Assembly: GCF_023715345.1 (NCBI RefSeq)
Contig: NZ_JAMBNY010000006.1
Location: 164,707-228,706 of the forward strand
Direction of reading: 5' to 3'
Source: Paenibacillus camelliae
Lineage (GTDB): Bacteria > Bacillota > Bacilli > Paenibacillales > Paenibacillaceae
Length of the DNA: 64,000 nt
This document shows, piece by piece, positions 15,371-24,576 of this stretch. The notes under the pieces are model-generated. The model made no database searches, was not told the DNA's origin, and worked only from the letters and a program-made list of their open reading frames with translations. A program made the translations under genes and the position numbers. Position 1 is the first letter of the stretch. Each line of letters opens with the position of its first letter.

Positions 15371-15556
15371 TAACTCTATTGTAACTGTATGAATATTAAC
15401 AACAATGATTAGGATTTTCTTTTCTTAAAGCATATATTTTATAGTACTTGATAGTAACTGAGCCAATTCGAACTATTTGAATTGGTTCTCTTTTTGAAAA
15501 ATATGCATAGCTACGTAATAAGGTATATTTACACTATACAGATATGAACAGGGGCA
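15371..15556. other. Intergenic stretch downstream of the orphan lipoprotein
   Basis: About 185 A/T-rich bases. GAGCCAATTCGA...TTGAATTGGTTCTCTTTTT at about 15459-15496 forms a hairpin with a T-run and probably ends the upstream pair. Nothing else is seen. Confidence 0.5.
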
Positions 15557-15977
15557 GAACGGAAGATCGTCTTCAGAGATATCGAACGGATGAAAGCCAT
15601 TAAAAAAGAGTCTTTGATGTTGCTTCATGATTGAGAAAGGGACAAGCACCACTATCAACTTATCGTTACTGCCATCTCGATTCGACACTAATGTTATCGG
15701 CAATGATCTCTGTAACGAATACTTTTTTCAACTCGTTGTTCTCGTAGTTCCAAACTCGTATACGACCTTCAACTACAGTTAAATGACCTTTATATAAAAA
15801 AATTACACATGTCTCAGCTAACTGTCTCCATGTAACAACTGGAATAAAATCGATTCTCACTCTCCATCTAAAAAACGACCGATCTATAACTTTAGTGAAC
15901 TGAGTCACTTCTAAACGGCTTGGAATAGGTGAACCTATGTTATCACCAGCCTTTCCCTCCTTAGTAAAGTGCGTGCG
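15557..15977 (-). pseudogene. ssb: Degenerate single-stranded DNA-binding protein (ssb) gene
   Basis: Two overlapping minus-strand frames together recall SSB. The first carries DFIPVVTWRQLAE, KGHLTVVEGRI, VWNYENNE and VFVTEIIAD, the classic OB-fold blocks, then stops at 15666. The second frame, shifted, carries FFNGFHP and DISEDDLPF, the acidic C-terminal tip that SSB uses to bind partner proteins, but then reads through because the stop after LPF is lost. The normal start (MLNRVVLIGRL-like) is missing. An upstream VNRTHFTKEGKAG segment also looks like an SSB strand, hinting at a rearranged or duplicated remnant. It sits in an A/T-rich accessory stretch, so a phage or plasmid origin is plausible. 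Confidence 0.8.
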
Positions 15978-16211
15978 ATTTACACCGCACACGGCACGCC
16001 ATCGCAACAAATTCCAATGTATTACAGTTTCAACTCAAGAGTTATCAGCATCTGAGCGACAATTACAATTAACTACACTATTAAATCTCTAATTTCACCT
16101 GTTTATTGAGTTTCGCTCTGTAACTCTCGACTTACTTATTAACTTGTGTCTGTGTGCAACAAATCTTTTGATTTTATGAAATAATTAACATTCAATTAAA
16201 TATTGCTAAGT
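15978..16211. other. Intergenic stretch without a clear gene
   Basis: No supported gene. It may contain more decayed sequence from the same insertion as the ssb remnant, but nothing recognisable. Confidence 0.4.
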
Positions 16212-16263
16212 CAAAAAAATAAGGGCTGACTCGGCGTTAGGTTCATTAACGACGGGTCAGCCC
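16212..16263 (-). terminator. Terminator of the mrp operon
   Basis: Read on the minus strand, GGGCTGAC and GTCAGCCC pair and are followed by TTATTTTTTT. Confidence 0.85.
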
Positions 16264-16294
16264 AATTTCATTGTGACATATTCTTAGAATTAGA

Positions 16295-16675
16295 TTAACT
16301 TTCTGCTTCAACCGGCCTTACCATTTCTTCCTCCATCGCTTCCTTGCTGTGCAGCTTCTTCAGATCATCCTGGACACTGATCGGAGCTAGCGGCGAACCG
16401 TAGCGATGAGCAGAGCGTATAATCAAATGACCTGCAAGTGGCGCCGTGAAGAAAACGAACACGATACCAAGCAGTAGACGAATACTGGATACGCCGTGTG
16501 TAAATAAGAAGTAAATAAAGCCCCCAAGTAATATCGAAAGTATCCCTAGCGTGGCACTTTTCGTTGAAGCGTGCGCACGATTGTAAACGTCAGGCAGACG
16601 AAGGAGACCTAGAGAGCTGATTAAGCTCATTGCAGTGCCAACGAGAACAAGTAGAGCGACGATCCACTCAATCAT
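16295..16675 (-). CDS. mrpG: MrpG, Na+/H+ antiporter subunit G
   Basis: Last gene of the seven-subunit Mrp complex, which exchanges cytoplasmic Na+ for H+ and supports pH and salt tolerance. The protein has three membrane helices and the conserved LGLLRLPDVYNRAHASTKSATLG block of the PhaG family. I start at ATG 16675 because that places the first helix as in other MrpG proteins and leaves an 8-bp overlap with mrpF; GTG 16699 would add eight residues but lacks proper spacing to its purine run. The C-terminus has a charged tail of about 35 residues. Confidence 0.88.
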   Translation of the reverse strand: MIEWIVALLVLVGTAMSLISSLGLLRLPDVYNRAHASTKSATLGILSILLGGFIYFLFTHGVSSIRLLLGIVFVFFTAPLAGHLIIRSAHRYGSPLAPISVQDDLKKLHSKEAMEEEMVRPVEAES

Positions 16676-16952
16676 TGCGTTTCCGTCCAATAACGACACC
16701 CCTTTCCATATAGCGGCTTAGGGCAATAGTGCTCAGAAATGCCAATATACCAATTAATAATATCGTTTCTAAATATGCGTGTGAATCCAGCTGTATTGAT
16801 AATACAGCAACAATCCCAATGACAATATAACCAATAGAATCTAGTGCTAAGATACGGTCATGTACAGTAGGACCTTTAATAATTCGATACAATGTGAGGA
16901 GAAGTGAGACCGTAAGCAAAAACATAGCTATCAGCATAATTGTGTCAAACAT
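16668..16952 (-). CDS. mrpF: MrpF, Na+/H+ antiporter subunit F
   Basis: A 94-residue protein with three membrane helices. The GPTVHDRILALDSIG segment is the hallmark of PhaF/MrpF. It starts inside the mrpE stop (TAATG) and overlaps mrpG at its end, so translation is likely coupled along the operon. Confidence 0.9.
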   Translation of the reverse strand: MFDTIMLIAMFLLTVSLLLTLYRIIKGPTVHDRILALDSIGYIVIGIVAVLSIQLDSHAYLETILLIGILAFLSTIALSRYMERGVVIGRKRND

Positions 16953-17428
16953 TATCTCATCACCTCGATTATCGCTTTTTCAAATCTCTTTTTCGTTTTC
17001 ATGATGTTGTTATTAAAATCGTCAGCATCCATAGCGTGAATAAAAAGTACTCGTGCCTTTTGGTCGATTTCCATAACGACAGAACCTGGCGTTAAAGTGA
17101 TCAGCGTAACAAGCAGGGAAATTTCGAGATCGGACTCGAGCACCGTAGTTGTACGAAAGATCCCTGGCTTGATTTTAATTTTCGGTCTCATAATTTCTTT
17201 TATTACGGTAATGCTTGATTTGAATAGCTCTATGATGAACAAGAGCAGCAGCTTAATCACTGCAATCGCCTTTTTTCCGTAGAAAGGTACCGGGAAAAAA
17301 CGCCTCATCGAGGATATAATGGCGAAGCCAATCACATAGCCCACAGTAAAGCTTACTACATCCCAGTTCTCATTGAGCAGCATCCAAGTAATCGCAATTA
17401 ACAGGTTAATTAAAATCTGTGTTGTCAT
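16952..17428 (-). CDS. mrpE: MrpE, Na+/H+ antiporter subunit E
   Basis: A 158-residue subunit with N-terminal membrane helices (ILINLLIAITWMLL, FTVGYVIGFAI) and the conserved TLITLTPGSVVMEID block followed by LFIHAMDA. AAGGGAAG lies 9 bases before ATG 17428. A 39-bp gap separates it from mrpD, the largest in the operon. Confidence 0.9.
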   Translation of the reverse strand: MTTQILINLLIAITWMLLNENWDVVSFTVGYVIGFAIISSMRRFFPVPFYGKKAIAVIKLLLLFIIELFKSSITVIKEIMRPKIKIKPGIFRTTTVLESDLEISLLVTLITLTPGSVVMEIDQKARVLFIHAMDADDFNNNIMKTKKRFEKAIIEVMR

Positions 17429-17467
17429 AGATTTACACTTCCCTTTTACTTAGGTTGAATCAAGGAC

Positions 17468-18946
17468 TTATTGCTTGAGAACAGCCTCGATATATAGGTT
17501 TGGATTGACCATGACCTCGGTAGCTTGAGTAACGTATGTATTCACCCATTCGGCGCCAAGACCCATTGCAACAATACAAACAACTAATATCGTCCCTGGA
17601 AGCAGTGCGTGCTTACCTGTGGAGTATTCCTGCCCTTCGCTCATCAAGGTTTCACCCCAGAAGCTGTGAATAAATATTTTCAGAATAGAATAAAGCACCA
17701 TTAAGCTAGTGATTAAGCCGATAATGGATACAGCCAGCTCGCCAGCAGCAATTGCACCTTGCAATATCATGACCTTGCCAATAAAGCCGCTTAACGGTGG
17801 AACGCCTGCAAGCGCGAGCATACCGATAAAGAAGAGCCATCCGAGCAGTGGACGAAATAAGATAAGTCCACTAAATTCCTTCAGCTTGTCTGTGCCGAAT
17901 ATATTGATGATTGCTCCACCTGTAATAAAGATCAGCGCTTTAGACAGCATATCATGAATTAAGTAGTAGAAAGAACCGCTTAAGGATTGCTCCGTACCAA
18001 CCGCAACCCCGAATAAGATGAAGCCGACAGAGATAATGACATTATAGGATAGAATCTTTTTGATCTCCCAATGCGATACTGCCCCCAATGCCCCCAATAT
18101 CATCGTGAGCGCCGCCATCCATAGCATTACCGTATGCGTAATTTCTGGCTTGTGATAGAACAGCAGCGTGAATGTACGGATGATGGTATACACTCCGACC
18201 TTCGTAAGCAATGCGGCAAACAATGCAGCAATAGGCGGAGGTGGTGCACTATATGAGCCTGGTAGCCAGAAGAACAGTAAGAGTCCTGATTTCAATCCGA
18301 ATACCGTCAAATATAAAAAGCTGATGGCAGTCAGTAAACCATCTTGACCAGCTAAAGCGATTCGTTCGGACAGATGCGCCAGATTGAGCGTACCGGTCGC
18401 AGCATACAGATAAGCGGTAGCAATAACGAAAAGCGTTGAAGCTATGATATTAATGATGACATACTTCATGGACTCGCGCAGCTGAATTTTTCTACCGCCC
18501 AAGGCAATGAGTACATAGGATGAGATGAGCATTACCTCAAAAAATACAAAGAGGTTAAAAATATCTCCTGTTAAAAAGCTGCCGTTGACTCCAGTTAGCA
18601 AGACAAGAATCATCGGATATACAAAGTGCTTCTTATGGCCGGTATCTATCGATTGAAAGCCATAAAGCAAGCACATGAGTGTTACAAAGCTCGCTACAGC
18701 AACTAAGACGACAGCAAGCATATCCCCTACGAGAACGATACCGAATGGTGCAGACCAACCGCCTAATTCGAGTACTAGAATTTGTTCAGTCGATACATAG
18801 TAAACGGTAAAGAGTGAGACGCCAATCGTTGCGAGAAGACTGAGCACGGTAAGCCACTGCTGCAGCTTAATGCGATCGCGGAAAAATACGAGCACCATAG
18901 CCATCAGCAATGGGATAATGATCGGGTAAATTAGTAAATTACTCAT
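17468..18946 (-). CDS. mrpD: MrpD, Na+/H+ antiporter subunit D (NuoN-like proton-pumping subunit)
   Basis: A 492-residue membrane protein of the Proton_antipo_M family, related to complex I subunit N, with about 14 helices. The conserved glutamate region (FFEVMLISSYVLIALGG) lies near residue 135, and GLKSGLLLFFWLPGSYSAPPPPIAALFAALLTKVGVY carries the key lysines. Start ATG 18946 has GAGAGGAGAG upstream and lies in the end of mrpC with an 8-bp overlap. Confidence 0.93.
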   Translation of the reverse strand: MSNLLIYPIIIPLLMAMVLVFFRDRIKLQQWLTVLSLLATIGVSLFTVYYVSTEQILVLELGGWSAPFGIVLVGDMLAVVLVAVASFVTLMCLLYGFQSIDTGHKKHFVYPMILVLLTGVNGSFLTGDIFNLFVFFEVMLISSYVLIALGGRKIQLRESMKYVIINIIASTLFVIATAYLYAATGTLNLAHLSERIALAGQDGLLTAISFLYLTVFGLKSGLLLFFWLPGSYSAPPPPIAALFAALLTKVGVYTIIRTFTLLFYHKPEITHTVMLWMAALTMILGALGAVSHWEIKKILSYNVIISVGFILFGVAVGTEQSLSGSFYYLIHDMLSKALIFITGGAIINIFGTDKLKEFSGLILFRPLLGWLFFIGMLALAGVPPLSGFIGKVMILQGAIAAGELAVSIIGLITSLMVLYSILKIFIHSFWGETLMSEGQEYSTGKHALLPGTILVVCIVAMGLGAEWVNTYVTQATEVMVNPNLYIEAVLKQ

Positions 18947-19277
18947 GCGACTCTCCTCTCAGCTTTTTCATGTTGTCTGTTCCCAGCTCAATATACGTGC
19001 GGTAGCCGAGAACGAGCAGCAGTGCTGTAAGTGCAAAGCTGATAACAATGGATGTTAAGATTAGCGCTTGTGGAATGGGATCAGTATAAGCATCGGCATG
19101 CTCACCAAGCAGCGGAGCAGCTCCTCGCTTTAGACCGTTAATGGCCATAAGCATCATGTGCGTAGCGTGACTGAATAATGTAATACCAAGGACAATGCGC
19201 AAAAAGTTCTTATTCAATATGAGATAAGTAGCTATCGTAAAAAGGATGCCAGATAATATAATCATAAACGTTTCCAT
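18939..19277 (-). CDS. mrpC: MrpC, Na+/H+ antiporter subunit C (NuoK-like)
   Basis: A 112-residue protein with three helices, homologous to complex I subunit K. It has LGITLFSHATHMMLM and the PIPQALILTSIVISFALTALLLVLGYR block typical of MrpC/MnhC. It starts in the stop of mrpB (TAATG). Confidence 0.93.
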   Translation of the reverse strand: METFMIILSGILFTIATYLILNKNFLRIVLGITLFSHATHMMLMAINGLKRGAAPLLGEHADAYTDPIPQALILTSIVISFALTALLLVLGYRTYIELGTDNMKKLRGESHE

Positions 19278-19702
19278 TAGATGTCATCCTCACTTATGCT
19301 TGTAATAATCGTCATCGTAGTACCTACAACACACATATATACCCCGAGGTCAAATATCATTGCGGTTGTAAGCTCAGTATTCCCTAGGAAAGGGAGCTCG
19401 ACGTATTTGAATGTTTGTGAAAGAAAAGGCACACCTAACACAAGAGATCCCACACCAGTCAATACAGATACTAACACACCGGTTGCAGCAAGCTTCTTAT
19501 AATCTACAGGGAAGACCTCCTGAACGGTCTGCAGATCGAAAGCAATATAAAGCAGAACTAGAGCAGAGGCCGTTATTAGACCTCCGATAAACCCTCCACC
19601 CGGATTATTGTGACCCGCAAACAGTACATATATGGAGAACGTCATGATGATAAAAACTAAAATTTTTGTAGCTGTTTGTAAATATACATCGGTGAACTTC
19701 AT
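19277..19702 (-). CDS. mrpB: MrpB, Na+/H+ antiporter subunit B
   Basis: A 141-residue PhaB-family subunit. GHNNPGGGFIGGLITASALVLLYIAFD is the diagnostic block, and GTTMTIITSISEDDI closes the protein. Two bases separate it from the mrpA stop. Confidence 0.93.
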   Translation of the reverse strand: MKFTDVYLQTATKILVFIIMTFSIYVLFAGHNNPGGGFIGGLITASALVLLYIAFDLQTVQEVFPVDYKKLAATGVLVSVLTGVGSLVLGVPFLSQTFKYVELPFLGNTELTTAMIFDLGVYMCVVGTTMTIITSISEDDI

Positions 19703-19704
19703 GT

Positions 19705-22104
19705 CTAATCATTCCTTCCTGCATAGCGTAGCTTAATATACGTATAGATTCCAATACCTGCAGAGAAGAGAACGACAATCTCCAGCATTGTATCAAAGGC
19801 ACGGAAATCAACAAGAATTGCATTGACGATATTTTTAGCGCCAGCTAGTTCGTAGGAATTTGAAAAGTATTCAGCAATCGGCTCGAATACACGATAGCCG
19901 TAAGCAGATAATCCTAACAATGTAAGTGTTAAGCCCACACCAATTGCGATGATGGCATTCGTCAGCTTGAATCGGATCGACTCTACACTTGCCTTCATTT
20001 TTGGCAGGAAGTAGAAGCATAATAGGAACAATGCAGTCGAGATTGTTTCAACGACAAGCTGGGTTAGTGCCAGATCCGGTGCTCGGAAAATAACAAAGAA
20101 TAGTGATATCGTAAAGCCAATTACGCCAATGCCCATAATAGACATTAAGCGCGAAGTTGAGAACAGAACAAAGACTGCTGCGATGACGGTTGCGATACCA
20201 AGCATAAGCTCATACCATTCAATCGGCGAATCCTGAGACGTATCTAGAACAAAGGAGCCGGTACCGATGAGCGTGGCTAACGCCGCAATAATAAGGAATG
20301 AAAAGATATAGCTTAAATAATGAGTAGTTGAACCAGTCATATATGATTTTGTAATGCGCGTTGCCGTCTTCTCCATTCCTTCAATCGCTTTATCGTAAAG
20401 TGTAAATAAGTTTAGGTGTCTTGGAATTAAGTCGAAAACCGGAGTTTTCCACTTTTCATACGTAAGGTAAAGCCATGTTCCAAGCAATATAATACCAATC
20501 GTCATCACAAGCTCGAGATTAAAACCATGCCAAGCACTAATATGGACATGCCAGTCAGGATTCTCTATAAATAAAGGTGCCACAGGCGCCATTTCCTTCA
20601 CGGTTGGTTCGATAATTGACGTATCAACAAGCCCTGGGAAGAAAAATAATGCGATTGCAAGTATAGAAAGTACTGCAGGCGATATTAACATTCCAAAAGG
20701 CGGCTCATGTGGTTTCTTATCTAATAAATCTTCATGATAGGTGCCCGTGAACGATTTGAAAATAATGATCATACAGTAGATAAAGGTGAAAATACTAGCT
20801 ATCCATGCAATGATCGGAATGATCGTAATCCACGCATTTGAATGCTCTGCAAGCGATAGTACGCCTGTAAAGAACATCTCCTTACTAATAAACCCACCAA
20901 ACGGCGGTAGACCGGCCATCGAGAATGCACCAATCATCGTAAATGTAAACGATATCGGCATCAGATGCATAATGCCACCCAATTTACGAATATCTCGAGT
21001 ACCTGTCTCATGGTCAAGGATACCTACCATCATGAATAAACTTCCCTTAAACACAGAGTGATTGATTAAGTGGAAAATGGCAGCAACGAAAGCAGCGATG
21101 AAATACTCGCTATAAGGAGCATAGTTGCTATTCATCGACAGCGATCCGACACCTAACAAGCTCATAATTAAGCCTAGCTGGCTAATTGTGGAATATGCAA
21201 GCAGTGCCTTTAAGTCATATTGCTTCAATGCGTTGAATGAGCCCATCGCTAGAGTAACGATACCGACGATAATTATCGTCCATGACCACTCTAAAAACGC
21301 GCCGAAGATCGGTGTAAGCCTAGCTACAAGATAAACTCCAGCCTTGACCATTGTTGCCGAATGCAGGTAAGCACTAATTGGTGTAGGTGCTTCCATCGCA
21401 TCAGGCAGCCAAATATGAAACGGAAACTGGGCTGACTTCGTAAATGCTCCTAACAGAATGAAAAACATTGCTGGAATAAACAGAGCATGTGTTGTAACGG
21501 CATCACCCATAGCAATGATCTCGCGAATGCTAAACGTTCCAGATGCTGCGTATAGAATGATGAAGCCGAGCAGCATAGAAAAACCACCGGTCATCGTAAT
21601 ATATAATGATTTTTGAGCACCGTATCTAGATCTCTTACGCTGGTACCAATATGCAATAAGTAAGAAGGATGAAACGCTTGTCAATTCCCAGAAGCTGTAT
21701 AGTAGCAAAAGATTATCAGATAACACCGAGCCGAGCATTGCTCCCATAAAGAGCATTAAGTAGGCATAGAAATGATTGAGTCGCTCACGATCCTTCGACA
21801 AATAAAAGATCGAATACAGTACGACAAGTGTGCCAATCCCCGTAATGAGTAATGCGAATAGCAAGGAAAGACTGTCTAAATAAAGGGTTAAACCTAACCC
21901 AATGGAAGGAATCCATGGGACAGTTACAGTGATCGGATCAATCGCCTTGTTAATTGAAAAATATTGCATAAAGTATACAAACAAGGTGACCGGCACTACT
22001 AGAGCTATCCAGCCAGTATGTATAGCTCGTGTATATTTGTATAATAATGGTATTATTACAACAAATATAAAGGGCAGTAAAATCGCAAGATGTAAGGTCG
22101 ACAA
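19705..22104 (-). CDS. mrpA: MrpA, Na+/H+ antiporter subunit A (NuoL-like, with C-terminal MrpB-type domain)
   Basis: At 799 residues this is the largest Mrp subunit and belongs to the complex I subunit L family. WELTSVSSFLLIAYW carries the conserved glutamate, the FHIWLPDAMEAPTPISAYLHSATMVKAGVYL block follows, and the C-terminal section after about residue 640 is the DUF4040/MbhE extension (RAPDLALTQLVVETISTALFLL). The start is TTG 22104, supported by AAGGAGGAAG seven bases upstream. It opens an unbroken mrpABCDEFG operon in the standard order, so the antiporter should be complete. Confidence 0.94.
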   Translation of the reverse strand: MSTLHLAILLPFIFVVIIPLLYKYTRAIHTGWIALVVPVTLFVYFMQYFSINKAIDPITVTVPWIPSIGLGLTLYLDSLSLLFALLITGIGTLVVLYSIFYLSKDRERLNHFYAYLMLFMGAMLGSVLSDNLLLLYSFWELTSVSSFLLIAYWYQRKRSRYGAQKSLYITMTGGFSMLLGFIILYAASGTFSIREIIAMGDAVTTHALFIPAMFFILLGAFTKSAQFPFHIWLPDAMEAPTPISAYLHSATMVKAGVYLVARLTPIFGAFLEWSWTIIIVGIVTLAMGSFNALKQYDLKALLAYSTISQLGLIMSLLGVGSLSMNSNYAPYSEYFIAAFVAAIFHLINHSVFKGSLFMMVGILDHETGTRDIRKLGGIMHLMPISFTFTMIGAFSMAGLPPFGGFISKEMFFTGVLSLAEHSNAWITIIPIIAWIASIFTFIYCMIIIFKSFTGTYHEDLLDKKPHEPPFGMLISPAVLSILAIALFFFPGLVDTSIIEPTVKEMAPVAPLFIENPDWHVHISAWHGFNLELVMTIGIILLGTWLYLTYEKWKTPVFDLIPRHLNLFTLYDKAIEGMEKTATRITKSYMTGSTTHYLSYIFSFLIIAALATLIGTGSFVLDTSQDSPIEWYELMLGIATVIAAVFVLFSTSRLMSIMGIGVIGFTISLFFVIFRAPDLALTQLVVETISTALFLLCFYFLPKMKASVESIRFKLTNAIIAIGVGLTLTLLGLSAYGYRVFEPIAEYFSNSYELAGAKNIVNAILVDFRAFDTMLEIVVLFSAGIGIYTYIKLRYAGRND

Positions 22105-22212
22105 ATAACTTCCTCCTTCATTAATTTCTATTTATTATACAATAACTTCATTGACAAGAGCACCCTAGTTATGTAGGCTAAAACTAATATTAAGTTGAGG
22201 TGAATAAATACC
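22105..22212. promoter_or_regulatory. Divergent promoter region between mrpA and the UspA-domain gene
   Basis: For the plus strand, TTGACA at 22151-22156 and TAGGCT at 22174-22179 are spaced by 17 bases. For the minus strand a TATAAT (reverse of ATTATA near 22135) precedes mrpA, without a clear -35. Confidence 0.5.
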
Positions 22213-22866
22213 ATGAAGACTACAGGTGTGAATGAATGCATACTGGTCTGTGTTTATTATGGACCAAACGGCGAACGACTTATTCGAAGAGGCGGTAAGC
22301 TCGCAGCTATGTTAGAATGCCCGCTATATGTGCTTACGGTTGACTCTCAACCTGAGGATGAGTGGAACATCGAAAAGATTCATTATATTGCAGCCTGGAA
22401 AAAGCTAGCTCACGAGCATGGCGCCGAATTTATCATCAAGTATAATGAAAAACGTCCAGTTGCAAAGGTTATTGGCGAAGTAGCCGCAGATAAGAAAATC
22501 ACTCAGGTCGTACTCGGGCAAACAGCACAAAATCGTTGGGAAGAGATTACGAAAGGCTCTTTCATTAATGTATTGCTAAATGAAATTCCATATGTAGATC
22601 TCCATATTATTTCTGTCTCACGTGATATTAAAAATGTTGATGGTTTTTACGAAAAAGGAATTCGTGCATATCTTCTTAAAGCTGATGAAGGCTACAAACT
22701 TTGCTTTAATCATACCCAGCATGCCATATATGAAGGTATTTTCTATAAGGAAGTAGGAACGGACTTCAACAACGGACTTTTCAAATTTTTGAAGGATGAA
22801 GATATGATTGAAGTAAAAATAAAGGATGATTACGTAAAAGACATCAATCAGCATGTCAATATATAA
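22213..22866 (+). CDS. UspA/KdpD-N-like cytoplasmic protein
   Basis: A 217-residue protein with a nucleotide-binding universal stress fold: CILVCVYYGPNGERLIRRGGKLA at the start, then IHYIAAWKKLAHEHGAEF and a VVLGQTAQNRWEEITKGSFINVLL block, like the USP part of the KdpD sensor kinase. It has no sensor or kinase domain. The last 80 residues are not familiar. It is transcribed divergently from the mrp operon, so a link to ion or osmotic homeostasis is attractive but not shown. A GAGGTGA site precedes ATG 22213. Confidence 0.65.
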   Translation: MKTTGVNECILVCVYYGPNGERLIRRGGKLAAMLECPLYVLTVDSQPEDEWNIEKIHYIAAWKKLAHEHGAEFIIKYNEKRPVAKVIGEVAADKKITQVVLGQTAQNRWEEITKGSFINVLLNEIPYVDLHIISVSRDIKNVDGFYEKGIRAYLLKADEGYKLCFNHTQHAIYEGIFYKEVGTDFNNGLFKFLKDEDMIEVKIKDDYVKDINQHVNI

Positions 22867-22891
22867 ATGCATAGCTACAGCATCGACATAC

Positions 22892-22931
22892 AAAAGTCGC
22901 ATCGTATTGTAATACGTTTGCGGCTTTTTTT
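22892..22931 (+). terminator. Terminator after the UspA-domain gene
   Basis: AAAAGTCGCA pairs with TTGCGGCTTTT, followed by further T bases. Confidence 0.8.
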
Positions 22932-23068
22932 CGTTTCATTTTTTTAAGGAAGCATAGGATAGTGACGTCATGGATACGATATTAAATGACTACAGCACAT
23001 TGACAAAATTAGAGTGAATTCGACAAAGTTTACAAAGGTCAGGCTAAATAAAAAGTTTTAAAAGGTAA

Positions 23069-23097
23069 TTGTCATCAACTTGAAGCTATGATAGTAT
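23069..23097 (+). promoter_or_regulatory. SigA-type promoter of the sugar ABC operon
   Basis: TTGTCA (23069-23074) and TAGTAT (23092-23097) are spaced by exactly 17 bases. Transcription would start near 23104, giving a leader of about 90 bases. Confidence 0.65.
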
Positions 23098-23109
23098 TGT
23101 GTCAATGGA

Positions 23110-23133
23110 ATCGTTTTCGGTACCGTTTCCGAT
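23110..23133 (+). promoter_or_regulatory. Probable LacI-family operator at the transcription start
   Basis: A 24-bp imperfect palindrome, ATCG-N4-CGGTACCG-N4-CGAT, begins just downstream of the predicted transcription start, where binding would block transcription. The LacI gene at the end of the same cluster is the likely binder; cross-binding by CcpA cannot be excluded. Confidence 0.65.
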
Positions 23134-23191
23134 AACCTTTCCGGACAACGCTTTCACAATATTTATTCATTTTAGAGGGGGATTTTTTAGA

Positions 23192-24559
23192 ATGAAAAAG
23201 TTTAACAGAGTACTAAGTCTGTTGCTTGTCGCTTCACTAGTTTTTATTGCAGCTTGCGGCAACAACAACGATAAGAATGGTGGCAGCACATCTTCAGGAG
23301 GCGCTGAGTCGATCTATTTCTTAAACTTTAAGCCTGAAATTGCAACAGTCTATGAGCAAATTGCCAAGGATTACGAAGCAGAAACAGGTGTTAAAGTTAA
23401 AGTGGTAACTGCAGCAGCAGGAACATATGAAACACGCTTGAAATCCGAAATGGCTAAATCTGAAGCTCCAACGATTTTCCAAATCAACGGTCCAATCGGC
23501 TACAATGCTTGGAAGGACTACACACTAGATCTTAAAGATACGAAGCTGTACAGCTATCTCTCTGACCCAAGCCTAGCGGTAACTGATGGTGATGGCGTTT
23601 ATGGTATTCCTTACGTAGTTGAAGGCTACGGTATTATCTACAACAACGCGATAATGGAAAATTACTTCGCTCTTCCAAACAAAGCGACAGGCGTTAGTTC
23701 AATGGAGGAAGTTAATAATTTCGATACATTGAAAGCGGTTGTTGAAGATATGCAAGCAAATGCTGATGCGCTTGGCATTAAAGGTGTATTCGCTTCTACT
23801 TCTTTAAGTGCTGGCGAGCAATGGAGATGGCAAACGCATTTAGCGAACATTCCTTTATTCTATGAGTTCAACGATATCGGCGGCTATGACAGCACAGTGC
23901 TTGCTGGTCTAGAAGCAGATGAAATTAAGTTTACGTATGGCAACAACTTCAAAAACATTTTTGATCTATACATCAACAACTCTACAGTAAAACCAACACT
24001 ATTAGGTTCAAAATCTGTTGCTGACTCCATGGCTGAGTTTGCACTTGGTCAAGCAGCGATGGTACAAAACGGTAACTGGGCTTGGAATCAAATCGCTGAA
24101 GTGGGCGGTAACGTAGTGAATCAAGAGGATATTAAATTCCTGCCAATTTACACAGGTGTAGCTGGCGAAGAAACGCAAGGTCTTGCTATTGGAACAGAGA
24201 ACTACTTAGCAATCAATAGCAAAGCATCGGAAGCGAAACAACAAGCATCAGTTGCATTCCTAGAGTGGCTGTTCAGCAGTGACAAAGGTAAAGCATATGT
24301 AACGAATGATCTTGGCTTCATCGCACCATTCAATACGTTCACAGATGAAGAAAAACCAGCAGATCCACTTGCAGCAGAAGTTATGGAATGGATGAACAAG
24401 GACACAACAGCTGTAGTTTGGACATTTGCAGCATTCCCAAGTGAAGACTTTAAGAATGACTTTGGTGACGCATTGCTTGAATACGCTCAAGGTTCTAAAA
24501 CTTGGGAAGAGGTATCAGCAGTTGTCGTAGAGTCGTGGAAAAACGAAAAAGCGAAGTAG
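23192..24559 (+). CDS. Sugar ABC transporter substrate-binding lipoprotein (family 1)
   Basis: A 455-residue lipoprotein of the MalE/UgpB class. The signal peptide ends in FIAAC (Cys22), followed by a short Asn/Gly-rich linker. YEAETGVKVKVVTAAAGTYETRL and PTIFQINGP are typical of carbohydrate-binding proteins, and VPYVVEGYGIIYN-like text (IPYVVEGYGIIYN) is the usual hinge block. I start at ATG 23192, where AGAGGGGGA lies upstream; in-frame codons before it belong to the leader. It captures a sugar, probably an oligosaccharide, and hands it to the two permeases downstream. The sugar is not predictable here. Confidence 0.9.
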   Translation: MKKFNRVLSLLLVASLVFIAACGNNNDKNGGSTSSGGAESIYFLNFKPEIATVYEQIAKDYEAETGVKVKVVTAAAGTYETRLKSEMAKSEAPTIFQINGPIGYNAWKDYTLDLKDTKLYSYLSDPSLAVTDGDGVYGIPYVVEGYGIIYNNAIMENYFALPNKATGVSSMEEVNNFDTLKAVVEDMQANADALGIKGVFASTSLSAGEQWRWQTHLANIPLFYEFNDIGGYDSTVLAGLEADEIKFTYGNNFKNIFDLYINNSTVKPTLLGSKSVADSMAEFALGQAAMVQNGNWAWNQIAEVGGNVVNQEDIKFLPIYTGVAGEETQGLAIGTENYLAINSKASEAKQQASVAFLEWLFSSDKGKAYVTNDLGFIAPFNTFTDEEKPADPLAAEVMEWMNKDTTAVVWTFAAFPSEDFKNDFGDALLEYAQGSKTWEEVSAVVVESWKNEKAK

Positions 24560-24576
24560 TTTATGCGCGTAATGAA

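Noticed and set aside
15473..15703. Stand-alone hypothetical gene in the ssb remnant region
   Set aside because: It contains the SSB acidic tip out of frame and is better read as part of the pseudogene.
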